Positions 23,387-37,200 of a DNA stretch of 64,000 bases are shown here, in pieces. Numbering within the stretch: position 1 is the first letter of the stretch; each line of letters starts with the position of its first letter. The stretch comes from Bimastos eiseni (Eukaryota > Annelida > Clitellata > Crassiclitellata > Lumbricidae), in the NCBI GenBank assembly GCA_959347315.1, contig OY365810.1, positions 17,145,664 through 17,209,663 on the forward strand. The letters run 5' to 3'. The position numbers and the translations under genes were made by a program. The notes beneath the pieces are model-generated. The model did no database searches, was not told where the DNA came from, and was given only the letters and a program-made list of their open reading frames with translations.

Positions 23387-26300
23387 GGTTGATATATCGA
23401 CCATGCAGACAAAGAGAGACCTGATCATTTTCTCTGATGGTTTCGCTATATTAGCTTAATAATAGTCGTCATCCACGTGATCGTCATTGGCGCCATTGTG
23501 TTGTTGTCCGTCTAAGTGACCAGTTGTTGTGGCTTCTCTGACACAATGGAACAATAGGTTTCTGTGCTGATGGTGGTGTGACTGGCGTTAGGTCTGTCTT
23601 TCTGTTCTCTGTCTGGATGTGTGAGGAGGAATATGTTGGCTTCTGTTGTTTAGTTTATTAAGTGAGGCAGTCGTGTAGTAAGGCATGTTTTAACGTATGG
23701 TATGTTGCTTTTCGATACATGGACTTCAATCTAAATCTCATTGATTTTAAACATATATTACCTACATATGTATGTACAAATCCAGTGCAGTCCTGTTTAT
23801 GTGCAATCCGTTAACATGTGTCTTAGTATGGCCTCTCAAAGTTGCCTATTTAGCAGATAGTGCACAAACTTGTTGTTTAATACTACATATTAGAGTTGCT
23901 TCTGATTCTTAATTCCGCTTACATGTGCCCTTGCCTACCATCACAATCAGACTAGGCAACCCTTGCATAAGTCATGTGCTACTGTATTTCAACATGACCC
24001 TCTTCACCTCTCCTCTTTTAGGTTAGGCCTCCTAGTGATCACATGTAAACAGGTCTGCACTGTATATGTACCTTATTTTCTACCTTTGAAAAGAATGCTA
24101 ATTCCAATGTATATATATATATGTACATATATATATATATATATATATATAATATACATATATATATATACCAAAGTGAATAATTTTGCGTAAGTTATGT
24201 ACATTAGCAGATAAATCTTGAATAGATGAATTTCAACTAATATGTGAATGCAGATGTATATTCATTTTCTTACATATATACAACCATAGACGTGTTCATG
24301 CATAGTTTCTCAAACAAAATTTGCCATCTGCGTTGTTCCCACATAAGCTGTTCTTTTGTGGGATGCAGTTTTGGATTTCAACTCATGCAGTTTTGAGCAC
24401 CTTTCATCATTATGGTTTCTTACAATATTGGCACAGAAACAGTTTTTGGTAGTTTAAGGGTTTTGAACAAATTGTATTTAGACCATTTGTGGATGTTTTG
24501 TCCATTCACCTCATGTGAAGAAAAGCTTCAATTAGGATGTATGGTTGTTAATAAAGACCATGTAATGAGCATGCTACTTTCCACTTACGATACATTATTT
24601 GAAATTAGTCGTCATTTCCATCATCTGATATAGTTTCATTTTCGGCTAATCTCCATGTTGGAAATGCTGCGTTTTTGAATTTGCTATGCATCTTAAGTTC
24701 CAGGATTGGGACAGTTTGCATGTTCGATTAAGAGCCACTGTTTCGCTTTGAATTAGTAATTATTTGGTAGTAATTAATGTTTTAATCTTACTTACTGTAT
24801 TAATATAATAAATGAGCTATTAAACAGATTTTGGGTTTCAATAAGCAGACACACTTGAAATTCCCTGTTTGAAATTGGGTGAACTGTTGGTTACCTTACC
24901 AGGTAGGTCCCACTGTATTAAAGTGTTGCTTTTATTAAAGCAGTCTTAATTTTGTTAGGCAGCGTTTGCAGAGGGCAAAAGTGTTGCTTTTCGTAAAGCC
25001 CAAGGGTTTGTCCAAATCTAGATACAGACATCCACTCTGATCAGAATTCCTCTCGATTGCATTTGTGTGCCAATCCATTCCTTGCTTTCCAAGTCAGCAG
25101 TCAAAAGAATCATGAAGCAGACCTCTTACACATTCTTTCATTTGCTGGCTTGTCTCATTAATGTATCCAGCACCAGTTTTCATTAGAAATTTCATGTCGT
25201 GGCCTGTTCTTGTGCATACCTTTAGAGCGTTTTATCTGTTCTTGCTTAGTCATTGGGGCCTTTTGGATATATTCCTTGTCATAATTTGACTATATAACAA
25301 AACCTTTAAACTTGACAAAAGACAAAGCAAGTGGAAGCCTATGGCTATCACAAACTCAGTCTAATCTGGCAATATACTTAAAACAATGACATAATTTCCG
25401 AGTCAGTATTTAAAGGGCAACCATAATACATGTATAGCTGCTTTGGAGGATTCAGCCATAGTGGACTTTACACTCCATTATCAGGCCATACAGATTAGAA
25501 AAGTAACAAATAACTAAATCAATGAGGAATGCAAGTAATGACTAAAATACATGTACTCATTTGAAGCACTTTTAACCAAGATGCTTTCAACTACTGGATA
25601 CTTTACACATGCTTTGTTACCAATAATTATTATATCAGTCTATTACAGCAGATTGACTCAACCTCCGGAAATAATTATTTAGAACCCTATTAATTTAAAT
25701 TCATGGCTGTGATGTTCAGTAATTGACAAACTATTCATTAGCATGTAAGGGAAAACTTATAACAGCTTCCTGACGAAACACCTTCCAATAATGTTTGTTT
25801 ATATGATTTTTATTCTTTACAAATACCAAGTTTTATTAAGGAGTAAGTTTAAAAACTGCACATTTAGAGTACAAATTTCTGTTTTAGCTAAATTCAAGAT
25901 CTAATTAAATGTGATTTAATATTATTTATGATGAAGTAATAAATATTATTCCAGTCTTGTAAATGTCAGTTTGGTAGTTGAACTAATTAGCTAAATTGGC
26001 AAATACTGCCAAGTACTTAACTCTGCTCTGATACATGAACCATCTACTCCTAAGCCCATGCAATGGTCTTGTATAAGCTACAAACAGCTTAGTTTACTAG
26101 TGTATTGGTGTTTTTATTTCAGCTTGTGCAATATCTTGGGCTTTTGCTTTCTATTCTGCTTTTGGTGGGAGGTAATGAAATGTTATGTCAAATCCTAGTT
26201 AAGCAGAACTTAATTAAATTTGCAAAGGACAACTTATGTGGTGTTAGAGTCAATGTGTAAATTATCATGAAATGATGGTGGTCTTTATACAAAGAGCTTT

Positions 26301-26834
26301 TTTTTCTTCAAAGTCTGATATGCTTTTATTCGTATGCAAGGAAGAAGGTGTAAATTGGGCACAAGTCTAGGATAACTTTGCTTGCTTTATACAGAGCATG
26401 TAATTGGCAGGTTTCATGGAAACTGAATTTGCAGTGAATGTCTATGAATTGTAACATTAATTTCCACACATAAAATTATTAAAGTGTTTCAGACACTGAA
26501 ACTTGATGTTTGCTTTGTGTTCAACTTTTGCTCTGAATTTTAGTTATACACTTTTTCTTAACCTTGTCCAGTCTTAAATCAATTTAGTGACCAGCAACCA
26601 AACTTCACTTGTTACAACAGTAGGTTTGTAGTTGCTTATACAGAATTCCTAGTGGACCTGTTATTGGTGTTTCAGTTCTATTCTGAGGGCCAAACTGCTC
26701 AATCATAATGTAGGTCAGTAGGAACGAAGAAGTACAAACTGCAATCATTCTGGCATGGCTCAATGCTCTGAGTAACTTCTCTTTCCCATCATAGACAGGA
26801 CGTGTACCTCGTGAATCACAGTTTCAATATCCTT
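23387..26834. other. Convergent ACTR1A/MED16 3' region
   Basis: 3.4 kb between the two stop codons. It holds both 3' UTRs, an AT microsatellite (24109-24171) and no recognised gene. AATAAA at 24550-24555 and 24807-24812 are candidate ACTR1A polyadenylation signals. TTTATT at 26325-26330 (AATAAA on minus) lies about 505 bases past the MED16 stop. Confidence 0.5.
24109..24171. repeat. AT microsatellite
   Basis: Nearly uninterrupted TA dinucleotides in the convergent intergenic region. Confidence 0.95.
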
Positions 26835-27674
26835 TCATGATGAAATTGCAAATCTTTTTCCAGGTTGATCAATTTTCCACTGTCCACCACATACACAGTA
26901 CCTCTCAAATCGCAATTCCCAAGCCTTCATTGCTGGCATTTTTGCAAAGCTTCTCATAAGCGAGATACAGCAGCAACGAACACACATTCGCGTTGGCTCA
27001 GCCGTGTGCACACCAAGCACAATCTGACGCACAACATCCTTTCTACACTTTGAATGCAGCACTCCTTGTGGCAGAACAAAAGCAGATAGGCCACGCGAGG
27101 AAGAAGCTGCATGACTTGGCATCTCACCGAAAGTATACTTGAGTGGGTAGCTCTGTGCAAAGACTGACGATGAGTAGTCAATGTTGCCAAAGAGACCCTC
27201 ATCGGGTGCGGGCAGCATGATCTGGCTTGCAAGCGCTGAACACTCATCTGCAAGTGCCTCATCAAAGTCTCTCCTCCCTGCATCAACTGCAAGCCATACT
27301 TTTGTCAGTAGTTTAAACAGCTGTGGCAGGCAGTCTGACATGTTGGTGGTTGTTGTAAAATTTGGCAAGCAGCTCGAGTTGATGAGTCCCCACATCCGTA
27401 CGACAACGAGCAGCTCCCGGAGCGTACCAAGCACGCGAACATCGTGCAGCAGTGTGGCACCGGGGAAAGCCGTGTGCTGGCCATGAAGCGTGAGAGGCAG
27501 TGAAGCAAGAATATAAGTGGTCAGATCTGCAACCCACTGCATCAACTGCTGCATCGATTGAAGCGTACCACTGTCAACAACAAACTTCTTCTCGGAATTT
27601 AATGTCATGAGTACAGCATCTATGTCTGTGTCGATACTCTTGTTGCAAGTAGCGATCAGCTTCTCAGAAGGAGA
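26835..27674 (-). CDS. MED16: MED16 exon 8, C-terminal domain and stop
   Basis: The final exon begins SPSEKLIATCNKSIDTDIDA after acceptor GTTGTAG and runs 279 codons to TGA at 26837-26835. It contains FVVDSGTLQSMQQLMQWV, the conserved WGLINSSCLP block, LFKLLTKVWLA, DEALADECSALASQIMLP, and the cysteine cluster near the end. The tail after CVCGGQW is about 13 residues and has no human counterpart that I can align. Confidence 0.94.
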   Translation of the reverse strand, partial: SPSEKLIATCNKSIDTDIDAVLMTLNSEKKFVVDSGTLQSMQQLMQWVADLTTYILASLPLTLHGQHTAFPGATLLHDVRVLGTLRELLVVVRMWGLINSSCLPNFTTTTNMSDCLPQLFKLLTKVWLAVDAGRRDFDEALADECSALASQIMLPAPDEGLFGNIDYSSSVFAQSYPLKYTFGEMPSHAASSSRGLSAFVLPQGVLHSKCRKDVVRQIVLGVHTAEPTRMCVRCCCISLMRSFAKMPAMKAWELRFERYCVCGGQWKIDQPGKRFAISS

Positions 27675-28562
27675 CTACAACACACAACACTTTTAAAATA
27701 AAAAATCGACTTCCACAAATATAAAAAAATTCTCCACTATTCTTTCACAGAAGATACTGTGTTACAGAGTATTATGTCCTATCAAATTCACTGGCTGTCA
27801 TTTCCTGATTAAAGCAAGTCAATTGCAAACACTGAAAACACAGACATGCATTGAAGAAGGTGACTGTTATATTAAACCATACTATGCCTGATTCACAGTT
27901 CATTCTGGGATAAGATATTATTGCACGAAGATCATCGGATTTAGATGACGCCAGAGGTGCCACTGAGAACCAGGCTCTAGCCATTTCGTCTATTGTCAAC
28001 TTAAATATAGACTCACCACTTCGTTGGCCGACAGAATCTTTGGCCTCAGCTGTGATCGGAAGTGTGATGAAATAGAATGAAGGACAAGTCGACTGTGGCA
28101 GTCGGCAGCACGAAACTGTCCACTAGTTCCACATCGATAGAGTGCAGCTTTCATAGCCAGAAGTCGACATATGAGCTGATCCTGCAGAAAGCCTGTCTGC
28201 TTTGAAAAGTTATCACACAACATCTGGACAATGATCTCGATCATTCCTAAGCAAAGAAAATAAACCATAGCATATAGGTGGAGAAGGGTCTTCTGCCTTG
28301 GTACGTTCTATGCATGATCTGTTGGCATCTCCTACTGGCAAAAGGAAACAGGTCTCCAGTTGATTACTGCTGTGCCATATTTCAACCCAGGTGACCAAAT
28401 GCAAACTTGTTCTGAGTACTAGTGATCAAGACATGCACCACTCAAAGTCTTTTCAGATGCACAGACCAAAAAATATGAGTTAGTAGCAAAACTAGACAGC
28501 AACCAAAGGCAACATTTTTTGTTTCTAAATGAAACTGAGGATGAAGTTTCTTGGAAACTCAG

Positions 28563-28605
<43 letters not shown>

Positions 28606-31600
28606 GTATGTATATATATATATGTATATATATATATATGTTTATTTATTTCATAACTCAAATCGTACAAAAACCTACTGAACAAGCACCAATAAGCTAA
28701 CAGTGATGGCGAAAATAGAAGAGACAAATGAGGGAGTAAAGATAGCCGGAAGAACGCTAACAATCTAAGATATGCGGATGACACAACACTACTGGCAGGG
28801 AAGAAAGTAGATCTGTTAAACATGATAAGAAGGTTGAAGAGAGAAATTGAGAAAGCAGGTTTATATTTCAACATAAAGAAGACAAAGATCATGACAACAG
28901 CCAATTGGATTGGGTAGTTTTGAGATAGACGGAGAGGAAATAGAGGTTGTAACAGTTGCTTCACATTCTTGGGAGCGTTAATAGAAAAAGAGGGAAAGCA
29001 TGATTTGGAAATAGAAAGAAGGGTGGCAATAGGGAAAGCTGTAATGAATGGACTGGAAAAGACAAGGAAGGATAAACATGTGAGCATAGAAACAAAAAAA
29101 AGGCTAGTGAGGGCAATGATCTTCCCTACAGTACTATATGGCTGTGAGACGTGGAAAGTGACAAAGAACATGGAGAAAAAGATTAATGCATGTGAAATGT
29201 GGATATGGAAGAAGATGCAGAGAATATCATGGATGGAGAAAAAGACGAATGAAAGGGTGCGCGTGGAGATTGGAGTTGAGAATGATGAGACGTTACAACA
29301 AACAGCGCTGAGAAGGAAGCTGGGGTTCTTCAGACATGTCATTCGAGCAGATGGATTAGAAAGAAAATGATGTTGGCGTGCGGAGAAGGAAGGAGAAAAC
29401 AGGGGCAACCAAGGAGAAAATGGATGGATGAGATAAACGAAAGAACTGGAATGAACCTGGAGGAATTAAGATATGCGACTCCAAAAAGAAAGTATTGGAG
29501 ACGTTTTTCTGCTACGATAGCTAAAGTTCCAAGAACTGACAGCACAAGATGATGTTTATCAACATAGAGCAATCACTGAGAAACAGAGAGGAGCTGTACA
29601 CATACGAGATGAGCTTTAAACTTATGAGATTTAAATCGCTAACAATTTGTTATTGAAAATGTCTAAAAAGCACTGCAATGCCTTTTGATAAAAAGCAATG
29701 TTCAAATTGTAGACTTATTGCCGATTTTTCATTTGCCGATACCCGATTATTTTGCCGATTATTTCATTGTGCTTCCCAAGATGTCCGGTTCCAAAAGACA
29801 GACCTACTGCTACTGCCTATTGTAGTGATACAAGCAAACACTTGCTACGTATGAGACGTATGCATGTAGTTGGGGACTAGTCCTAGGCAGGCAATACAGA
29901 TTAGACACACTGCCCGCAGTCGAACTGTGCCCAGGGTAATTAAAGGCCAAGGAATGGCTGGCCTATTCACAGCCACCCATCTAGTCGCAGCCTCTCAGGC
30001 GATTGGCAGCAATCATGTATTCATTAGGCATGCCTGCACGCTGTACATTCATCGGTTTCTCTGTAGAATTGGCCAGCCGTTGCTTGGCTTGAAATGGCCA
30101 GCCATTCCTTGGTAATAAGACTCACTCTGCACAAGACCTATGTTGACACATTCCCACAGTCTATACCAGCACAGTGTGTGGTCTCACCACTGGTCTGAAG
30201 AAGCCATTGGCTCGACGACATGATATAAGAACAGAATGAAATGCCGTCCTTCACAGACCCAGTGATGTTGCTGTCGTCATTTTGCTTTTATAGACTGAAA
30301 ATAATATTATTAATATCGGCTCCGATTATCCGATATTGCCGACATCTCTATAATCGGCCCGATTAATTGGTACAGCTCTAATCAAAATGGAATTTTGTCA
30401 TCCATAAGGTAAATTATTTTTATTCATAAATGAAAGTGAAGTTGTAGTTTCTAGGAAACTTAGTTTAACTGAATATTTTATGGATATTTTATAACTCAAG
30501 TTCATTACCTGGTTTCACAGCCGTCAAAACATCCCACCAGTCCAGTCCTGTCAGCAGGACATACTCTAGCATACAGACGATGAAAATGGGCAGCACCTGA
30601 GTTACAGGATCACGAGTATTGACAACCTTCATCACATACATGCAACTGTACTGGTCGACCCCAACAAGTATACAGCCTAAGAACAGCAAAATAAACAGCT
30701 TGTAATATAATAATGTCATTGCACAGAAGGAGTCTGGAAAAAGTTCAAGCACAATTTGTTTGAGTGTGTGTGGAGAAGAACTTCATGTCTTTTGAAAATC
30801 TTAAATACAGCCATAAATATTGAAAAGTTTAAAACATAATTTAAGCAAATTCGCTTTATGCTTACAGTTGTAATGTAAACAATCAAAAATTCAACCAGTG
30901 TATTTGATATGCTCTGTTCATCTAAACAAAATTTGGTATCACACACAGATGGCAATGTCACAAGGTAAAGCTACCTAATTTATTGCAAGCAAGTCTGAAG
31001 AAAGCTGTAGTCAGCCATGCTTGTGAAAGATTGAAGTATGATTTAGGCAGAAAAATAGATATATCCTTTTCGTTAACGGTTTGACAATAAAATATCAGTT
31101 TCACGCATAAGAAAATGTATATTGTGCCAAGCAATTCAATTTCAGATGCTTTATTATTATTATTATATTATTATTATTAATTACAACATGTAAAGAATCA
31201 TCAGCCACAAGTTACACATCTACCAACCTGTGAAGGATTGTTGCATATATGTCATATAAGCAACAGATTTTCGCTTCTTGTCAGGGTTTTCAAGATCGAT
31301 AATTCCAGTGTCCAAGTTTGTTGTTGTCATTGCTTGGAATGTGTGCTTATTTACAAGCTTCACTGAACCGTCTTTGTACGCAATTGCAATGTACTGGAAG
31401 AGGAGAGACGATGCATCAGTGGGCAGCGTGGCTCCATATGAAACCGGAAAGCGAGGAACCGCTATCGATGTTGGGAGGCTTGTATGTGTTATGCTCGATT
31501 TGAGGATCCACTTTTCCTGAAGGAATCCGGTCGCCTTGTCGGGCATCAGGTTGTTAAGGTAGATGCGGTGAACCGCAACTGGCGACGCTGTCAGGTTCCA

Positions 31601-34131
31601 CAGTTCCACATGGCTAACATTTGTGTCGCCTGCACTGACAATGAGCACATCGCCTGACTCCTGGTGCATGTACTTGACATGAGTGATGTGTGCGGTTGGC
31701 GACTCGCGAAGGGCCAGGAGGAGGTGGCAGCGAGCGTAGAAGCTGGTCATGGGTGTACAGAGGATGCTGCAGTTGTCACCATCAAGCTGTAGCGAGATCT
31801 TGTAGCAAAGGATGGCCGACGTGACACTACCATCACTTGTCGCAACCAGAATGTCACCCTTGCTGGAGAAAGCAATATCTGCTACACGTATGCGTCGACG
31901 CGATGGACACAACATCTCCATGTGTATCTTCATGTCAGTGCTTCCTATCTTTGGCAAGGTCACAACAGCCTGTGTAACCAAGGAACAGCATTTCATTAAC
32001 CACAGAAATGGAAATAGAAAGAAATGCTTATATGACAGCTTCAGCATTTCCACATAGAATATCTAACAATTCAGAAATTAATAACAATTTAACAGTTATT
32101 AAAATGGTCTTCACCAAAGTCCAGTCTTGAGTGGCAATATATCAGTTATAAATATATATATATATTATATATTTCAATGTCCTTTTCCAGAATAGCAAAG
32201 TATGCTTATGAAGAATTTAAATACATTTTGCAGCCGACTTTCATTTTATTATACAGATCGGTCTTGTGTAAACCTTGTAAAAACAGCATCTGAGTAAATA
32301 ATGGCAATGGTATGATCTCAGAGGCACCTTGTCAGTTCAGGCTTTAGAAGAAGTTCCTGGCCCTTTGGGAATCACAAACCACACATAACACATGTCTATG
32401 AATACTCTTCTGCTTGAAAAATAAGGACATGCTCCAGACATGGGGCAACATGCTGATTATCAGCAATGTTCACATTTTAAAATCTTACTTCTGCTGCTGT
32501 CTTATCACAATTATTCCTCAGTAATCATTTCTATCTCCTTAAAAGACTAACAATAATAAATGTGACTTACCATGCCAGTGGCAGTGACAGCCAGAAGACC
32601 ATCAACTGCCTTTCCACCAAAATGAGAAAGAGATGGCGTGAAATTGGCATTGAAGTGCTTCTCCGCATAATTCTGGCATTCCCTTTTCTCGGGCATGAAA
32701 GTCATCTGCAAGACATTGTCAAGTCAGATGATAACAATAATAATGTCCAATTGCTCACTTTCTCTTTATTCTCTCACAGCTCTGAAGATGTCTGCTATGT
32801 AATTGCTTAGCATTGATTATTAGTGATTCAAGATTCTATTGTTTGCAGAGGATTCTAAAGAGTACACACTCACTTACTCAATGCTTCAACATCTAAATAT
32901 TCCAAAGTTGCCAAAAACTAGCCATGAACTTTATACAAAATATATAAAAAATATTATCTCTCGAATATTTGAAACATATGCCCATTATCGGCTTATGATG
33001 GTTACAACCAGTGAGTCACTGCATTGACCATTGATGCAGCCATCTCCTACCATCCAACAATTATAATCATGCCACTATGCCCTACAAGACATTCCTCTGC
33101 TCTGCATTGTGTAAAGTCTGAATCTGAGTTAATGAACATACCATGTGGTACTGAAGTGAAAGACAACAGTGAACGTCATCAAATACAAACAAACCTTATT
33201 TCCCAGATGCAACCAGGACACAGCGACAATCTCCTCACCACTTATGTTTGCCATCCAGGGAGGATCTACCCAACTGTTGAGTAGGAAATCCTATTTATAC
33301 AATAAACAATAGCCATACATGATCCAATAGAAATGTCATCGATTACAGTTTAACAGCCATCTCCCCATCTGTTCACCTCTGGCCTCTATGAATATTGTAT
33401 CAACACATAATGAATTCTGTCAAAAGCAGTGATTATATGAGCTCCCTAGGTCTAACAACTTGTTTCAGAAATGCATCCTTGACAGGATGTTATACAAATA
33501 ACCAAGATTTCCTAAGATCTGCCTTTACCTTTAAGCTATTCACTCTTACCCAGGAATGCGACTTACCCTAACCGATCCTTCCCTATCTTCTTGATACTAA
33601 ATAACTTTCCTCTTTAAATAAAAAAATATACATCATATTGTTTAATTATAAATAATAATAATCTCCGTTTAATCACATTCACACTGACATAGCTGCAATA
33701 TGATAACAAGTACCGTATGGACGGATGATCAAAATTTATTACAGGAGTCGAATTTACTTGTGTGGCAGCCCATCACGTCATATATCTGATTTTAACCGAC
33801 ACCACTGCCTAGCAAATGGAAGAGGACCAGTCAACCTAAGTGTGGCCAAAATTGATCTCTCTTATTACTGAGCACTCTTCACGCTGTTGTGTTACCCATT
33901 ACCTACAGCCCTCAAAGTTTGTTTGTATTCAGCTTGCATTGTACAATACTGTGTGTTTGCAAATGTTCTCATTAAAAAATATACTTACTTACATCATTTG
34001 CTGACACAATGATTTATCACCACTATGCTTTTCTTATAAGCGTTCATTTTCACTAACAAAGATCTCATTAATCATATAAGTAAGCCTAATTCTGCCAGCA
34101 CGCGTGATCTTTCACACGTTATCGTTTGTTG

Positions 34132-34221
<90 letters not shown>

Positions 34222-37200
34222 CACAACAAACTGACATAATACTTGCTTTTACATTTTGCTCATCAGTTTAACTAAGGTGGTTGAATGTGGATATGATGCT
34301 AGAAACAAGGATAAGTCAGAAATCGTCTCTGACATTTGCCACAATATAATATCATATCTCATGGCAATATTTGCCTTGGGAAATACACAAATGAAATTTA
34401 TTAACAAAATTCAATAAAAGTATGCACATAAATTGTTCAGCTCTAAAAAAAATAATCATAATTTGCCAGAAAATAACAACTTAAAAGTCCACAATAATTT
34501 ATTGATTATTTACATTGCTTATTTAGTTAAATGCATAAGTTATTCGGATTCACAACTTGATGGAAAATGTCTATACAGCCGATCCCTTGTTAGGAAAATA
34601 TGCGGTTGAACAATGCAAAGAAAAACTTCTGAACTACCTTTTAATTGGAATACAATGCTATGCCAAGCAGGAAAGAATGCATAACAAATATCATATGTGT
34701 ACTATAATTAATTTTATTTATTTATTTGGAGGATATATATGGCACCCCTTCAAGACATCTACTCAGAAGCGCTCGAAACAGTAATTCATATACAGTAACT
34801 TACAGCAATTCACTTGAAACAGTAATTAATAAACAGTAATTCCTATAACTAAAAATGACAGAGCCTTGATATTAAGTAGTTGATAACCTGCCTTCATCTG
34901 CCAGACATAGCAAGTGCCGAGTACTGTTGCAACTAAGAGTTTTGACCCGGTCTGATGCCATTCCAGACCAACAACCTTCTCTGGCACTGAAATGAGACGA
35001 CAGAGGCTCCACGGCTTGTCGATATCACACACATACACATGATGAACCATCTCGACCAGACTTCGATTTGTCTGGTTACTACAACCATCAACAGAATGTT
35101 CACTAAGTTCACAGTCACTGCAGTATATATTGAACATCTGTATTTTGAAAGTCAGACACAAAAACCACGGAAAACATTTAAAAGCATTCCTCTGTATATT
35201 GAACTTGAATAGAATATATAGAAGTTAGGACATAACCGAGTAGACAATTTCTACTGAGTACCGAATCCGAGTATTTGGATGAACCATTTGCCGAATCCGG
35301 GTACGAACCGAATAGTAGCGGCAAGTGTGGCCAGCGAGTAGTGGTGACGCTGGGCTTCAAAAGTTGGTATGCAATAGCAACAATAGGCCTGCACATGTTC
35401 CACACATGATGTTCATTTAAAACATATTGAAAGATGTACCATAATTTCACTAAAAATTGATCTTTTATCTGATGATGAATGCAATTGCGTATTTTGCTTC
35501 AATACAACGCCGCAACTACCAGCGAGTACCGCAGGCAAAGCATAGTTATCCTGCCATGTTCACAGTTATGGAGAACTATCTATAGTCAATGCAGAGTCTA
35601 TAGCAATATCCTTCATATAGTGTATCGTCACACTCTAGGCTATAACAATATATTTATTATTTAATAACTTTTTTGTGAAAAAAATGCTAAACCTTATTAT
35701 AAATTTGGAATATGAAGTTATCAACGGCGTCTTTACTCTCTAATGTTTACCGGAAAGTGGGTGGAGCCAATTCAAGCGGGGAAATTACTGATTTGGTTGC
35801 CACATGGGAAATGCTACCAAAAGAAATTAAAATATATAAATTAACATCATTATTTTAAAGAAAATTCAATGGAATGTTAAGTTCTTGTTTAATTAATCAA
35901 TAACTTACAAGTAAATCCGTTAGTCATAAATTTATTTGATGAAAATTTTTTTATCAAAAAAGTTATTTTTAGCTATTTGCGGATGTAATATTTGCCGAGG
36001 CGAATACTTCCAAATAGTCCAATATTCGGCCGAGGCGAATGTCTGAGGTGATTTCCGGTTATGCCCTAATAAAAGTCTTTATTATAGCAACTTCAGCTGT
36101 TTTGGTAATCACGAAGAATACATTCCCCGTAGTAAACAACATAGCTGCCCAGAACGCACTCAAATTAGAGCGTTGATACCTATTCAGTCACATCCAATAA
36201 TGCAAGGTACTATGTAAGTAAAGAAATCGACCTTATTTTACAAAATAGAACTGTCACATAGTTTCTAAGAATGTTGTAAAGTTATAAATTATAATTAGTT
36301 ATAATGTTGTAAATCTAATCAGCATGTTAATTGCTGTGGTTATAAGGAGTTTGATGATTTGGCACTTGTGGCATTTATTTTGATAATATTACTCAAGCTT
36401 AAAATGTAGTCTCTTAAAATATATTCACTAAAAAGGTTTATGTTGGCATTCTTTACTTACTTCGTACATTGCATTATGGGAAGTGGCTAGGTAGGTATCC
36501 TTGCTTTAGACAAAAGTGGGTGCATTGCACGGCAAAAATAAAAGTATTAAAGGTAATATTTAGATGGTTGGAGTTTGAACTGATTGTAATTAAGTACTAG
36601 CAATAGTACATTTAAAAAGGAATAAATAAAAACAATATATAAAAAAATTGTTGAGTATTTTTCATAACTTGATCGCGGGTCCGGTCCCGGCATCCAAACA
36701 GCGTCCAAACAAATTGCCCCTGGGCAATTGTCCCCCCTCTCGGTGAGCCTGCTGACACTACGGCCCGTCTGTATGCGCACACACCCACAGCTTAGAGGGA
36801 ACATTGGTTAAGGGTTGGAGGTGAATCAATTACAGTTATAAGCATTATAAATTCCCTATCATGTCCTTTAGTCTACTGACCAAATCCAAAAGAGTCTGAT
36901 AAATCATGCTGTGCACAAACATGTACAGATGTCATCCACATATTACGTACGCAACAAGAGGAAGGGTTTCAAATCTTGGCCATTTTTCGTATGGGTGTGT
37001 ATGGTGGGGAGAGGGTCCAAAAATATGTACATACGCCAATATAATTGTGTAACTATGACATACACAATACGGAATATTAAAATAAGAACTAAACCCAATC
37101 ATATACAATAATCTTGCTTAATCAATTTTATATAGCATTGAATATTTAAAATGCAAGTATTATTAGTGCTTTATTTCACAAAACTTAACAAATTTAAGCT

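Noticed and set aside
27181..27486. Plus-strand frame opposite MED16 exon 8
   Set aside because: Antisense shadow of a conserved coding exon; the minus-strand translation aligns with MED16 throughout.
28563..29408. Long minus-strand open frame (281 codons)
   Set aside because: It is antisense to the LINE reverse-transcriptase relic, ends in AT-microsatellite translation (repeating Ile/Tyr), and resembles no protein. The homologous signal (YADD, CETW) is on the plus strand.
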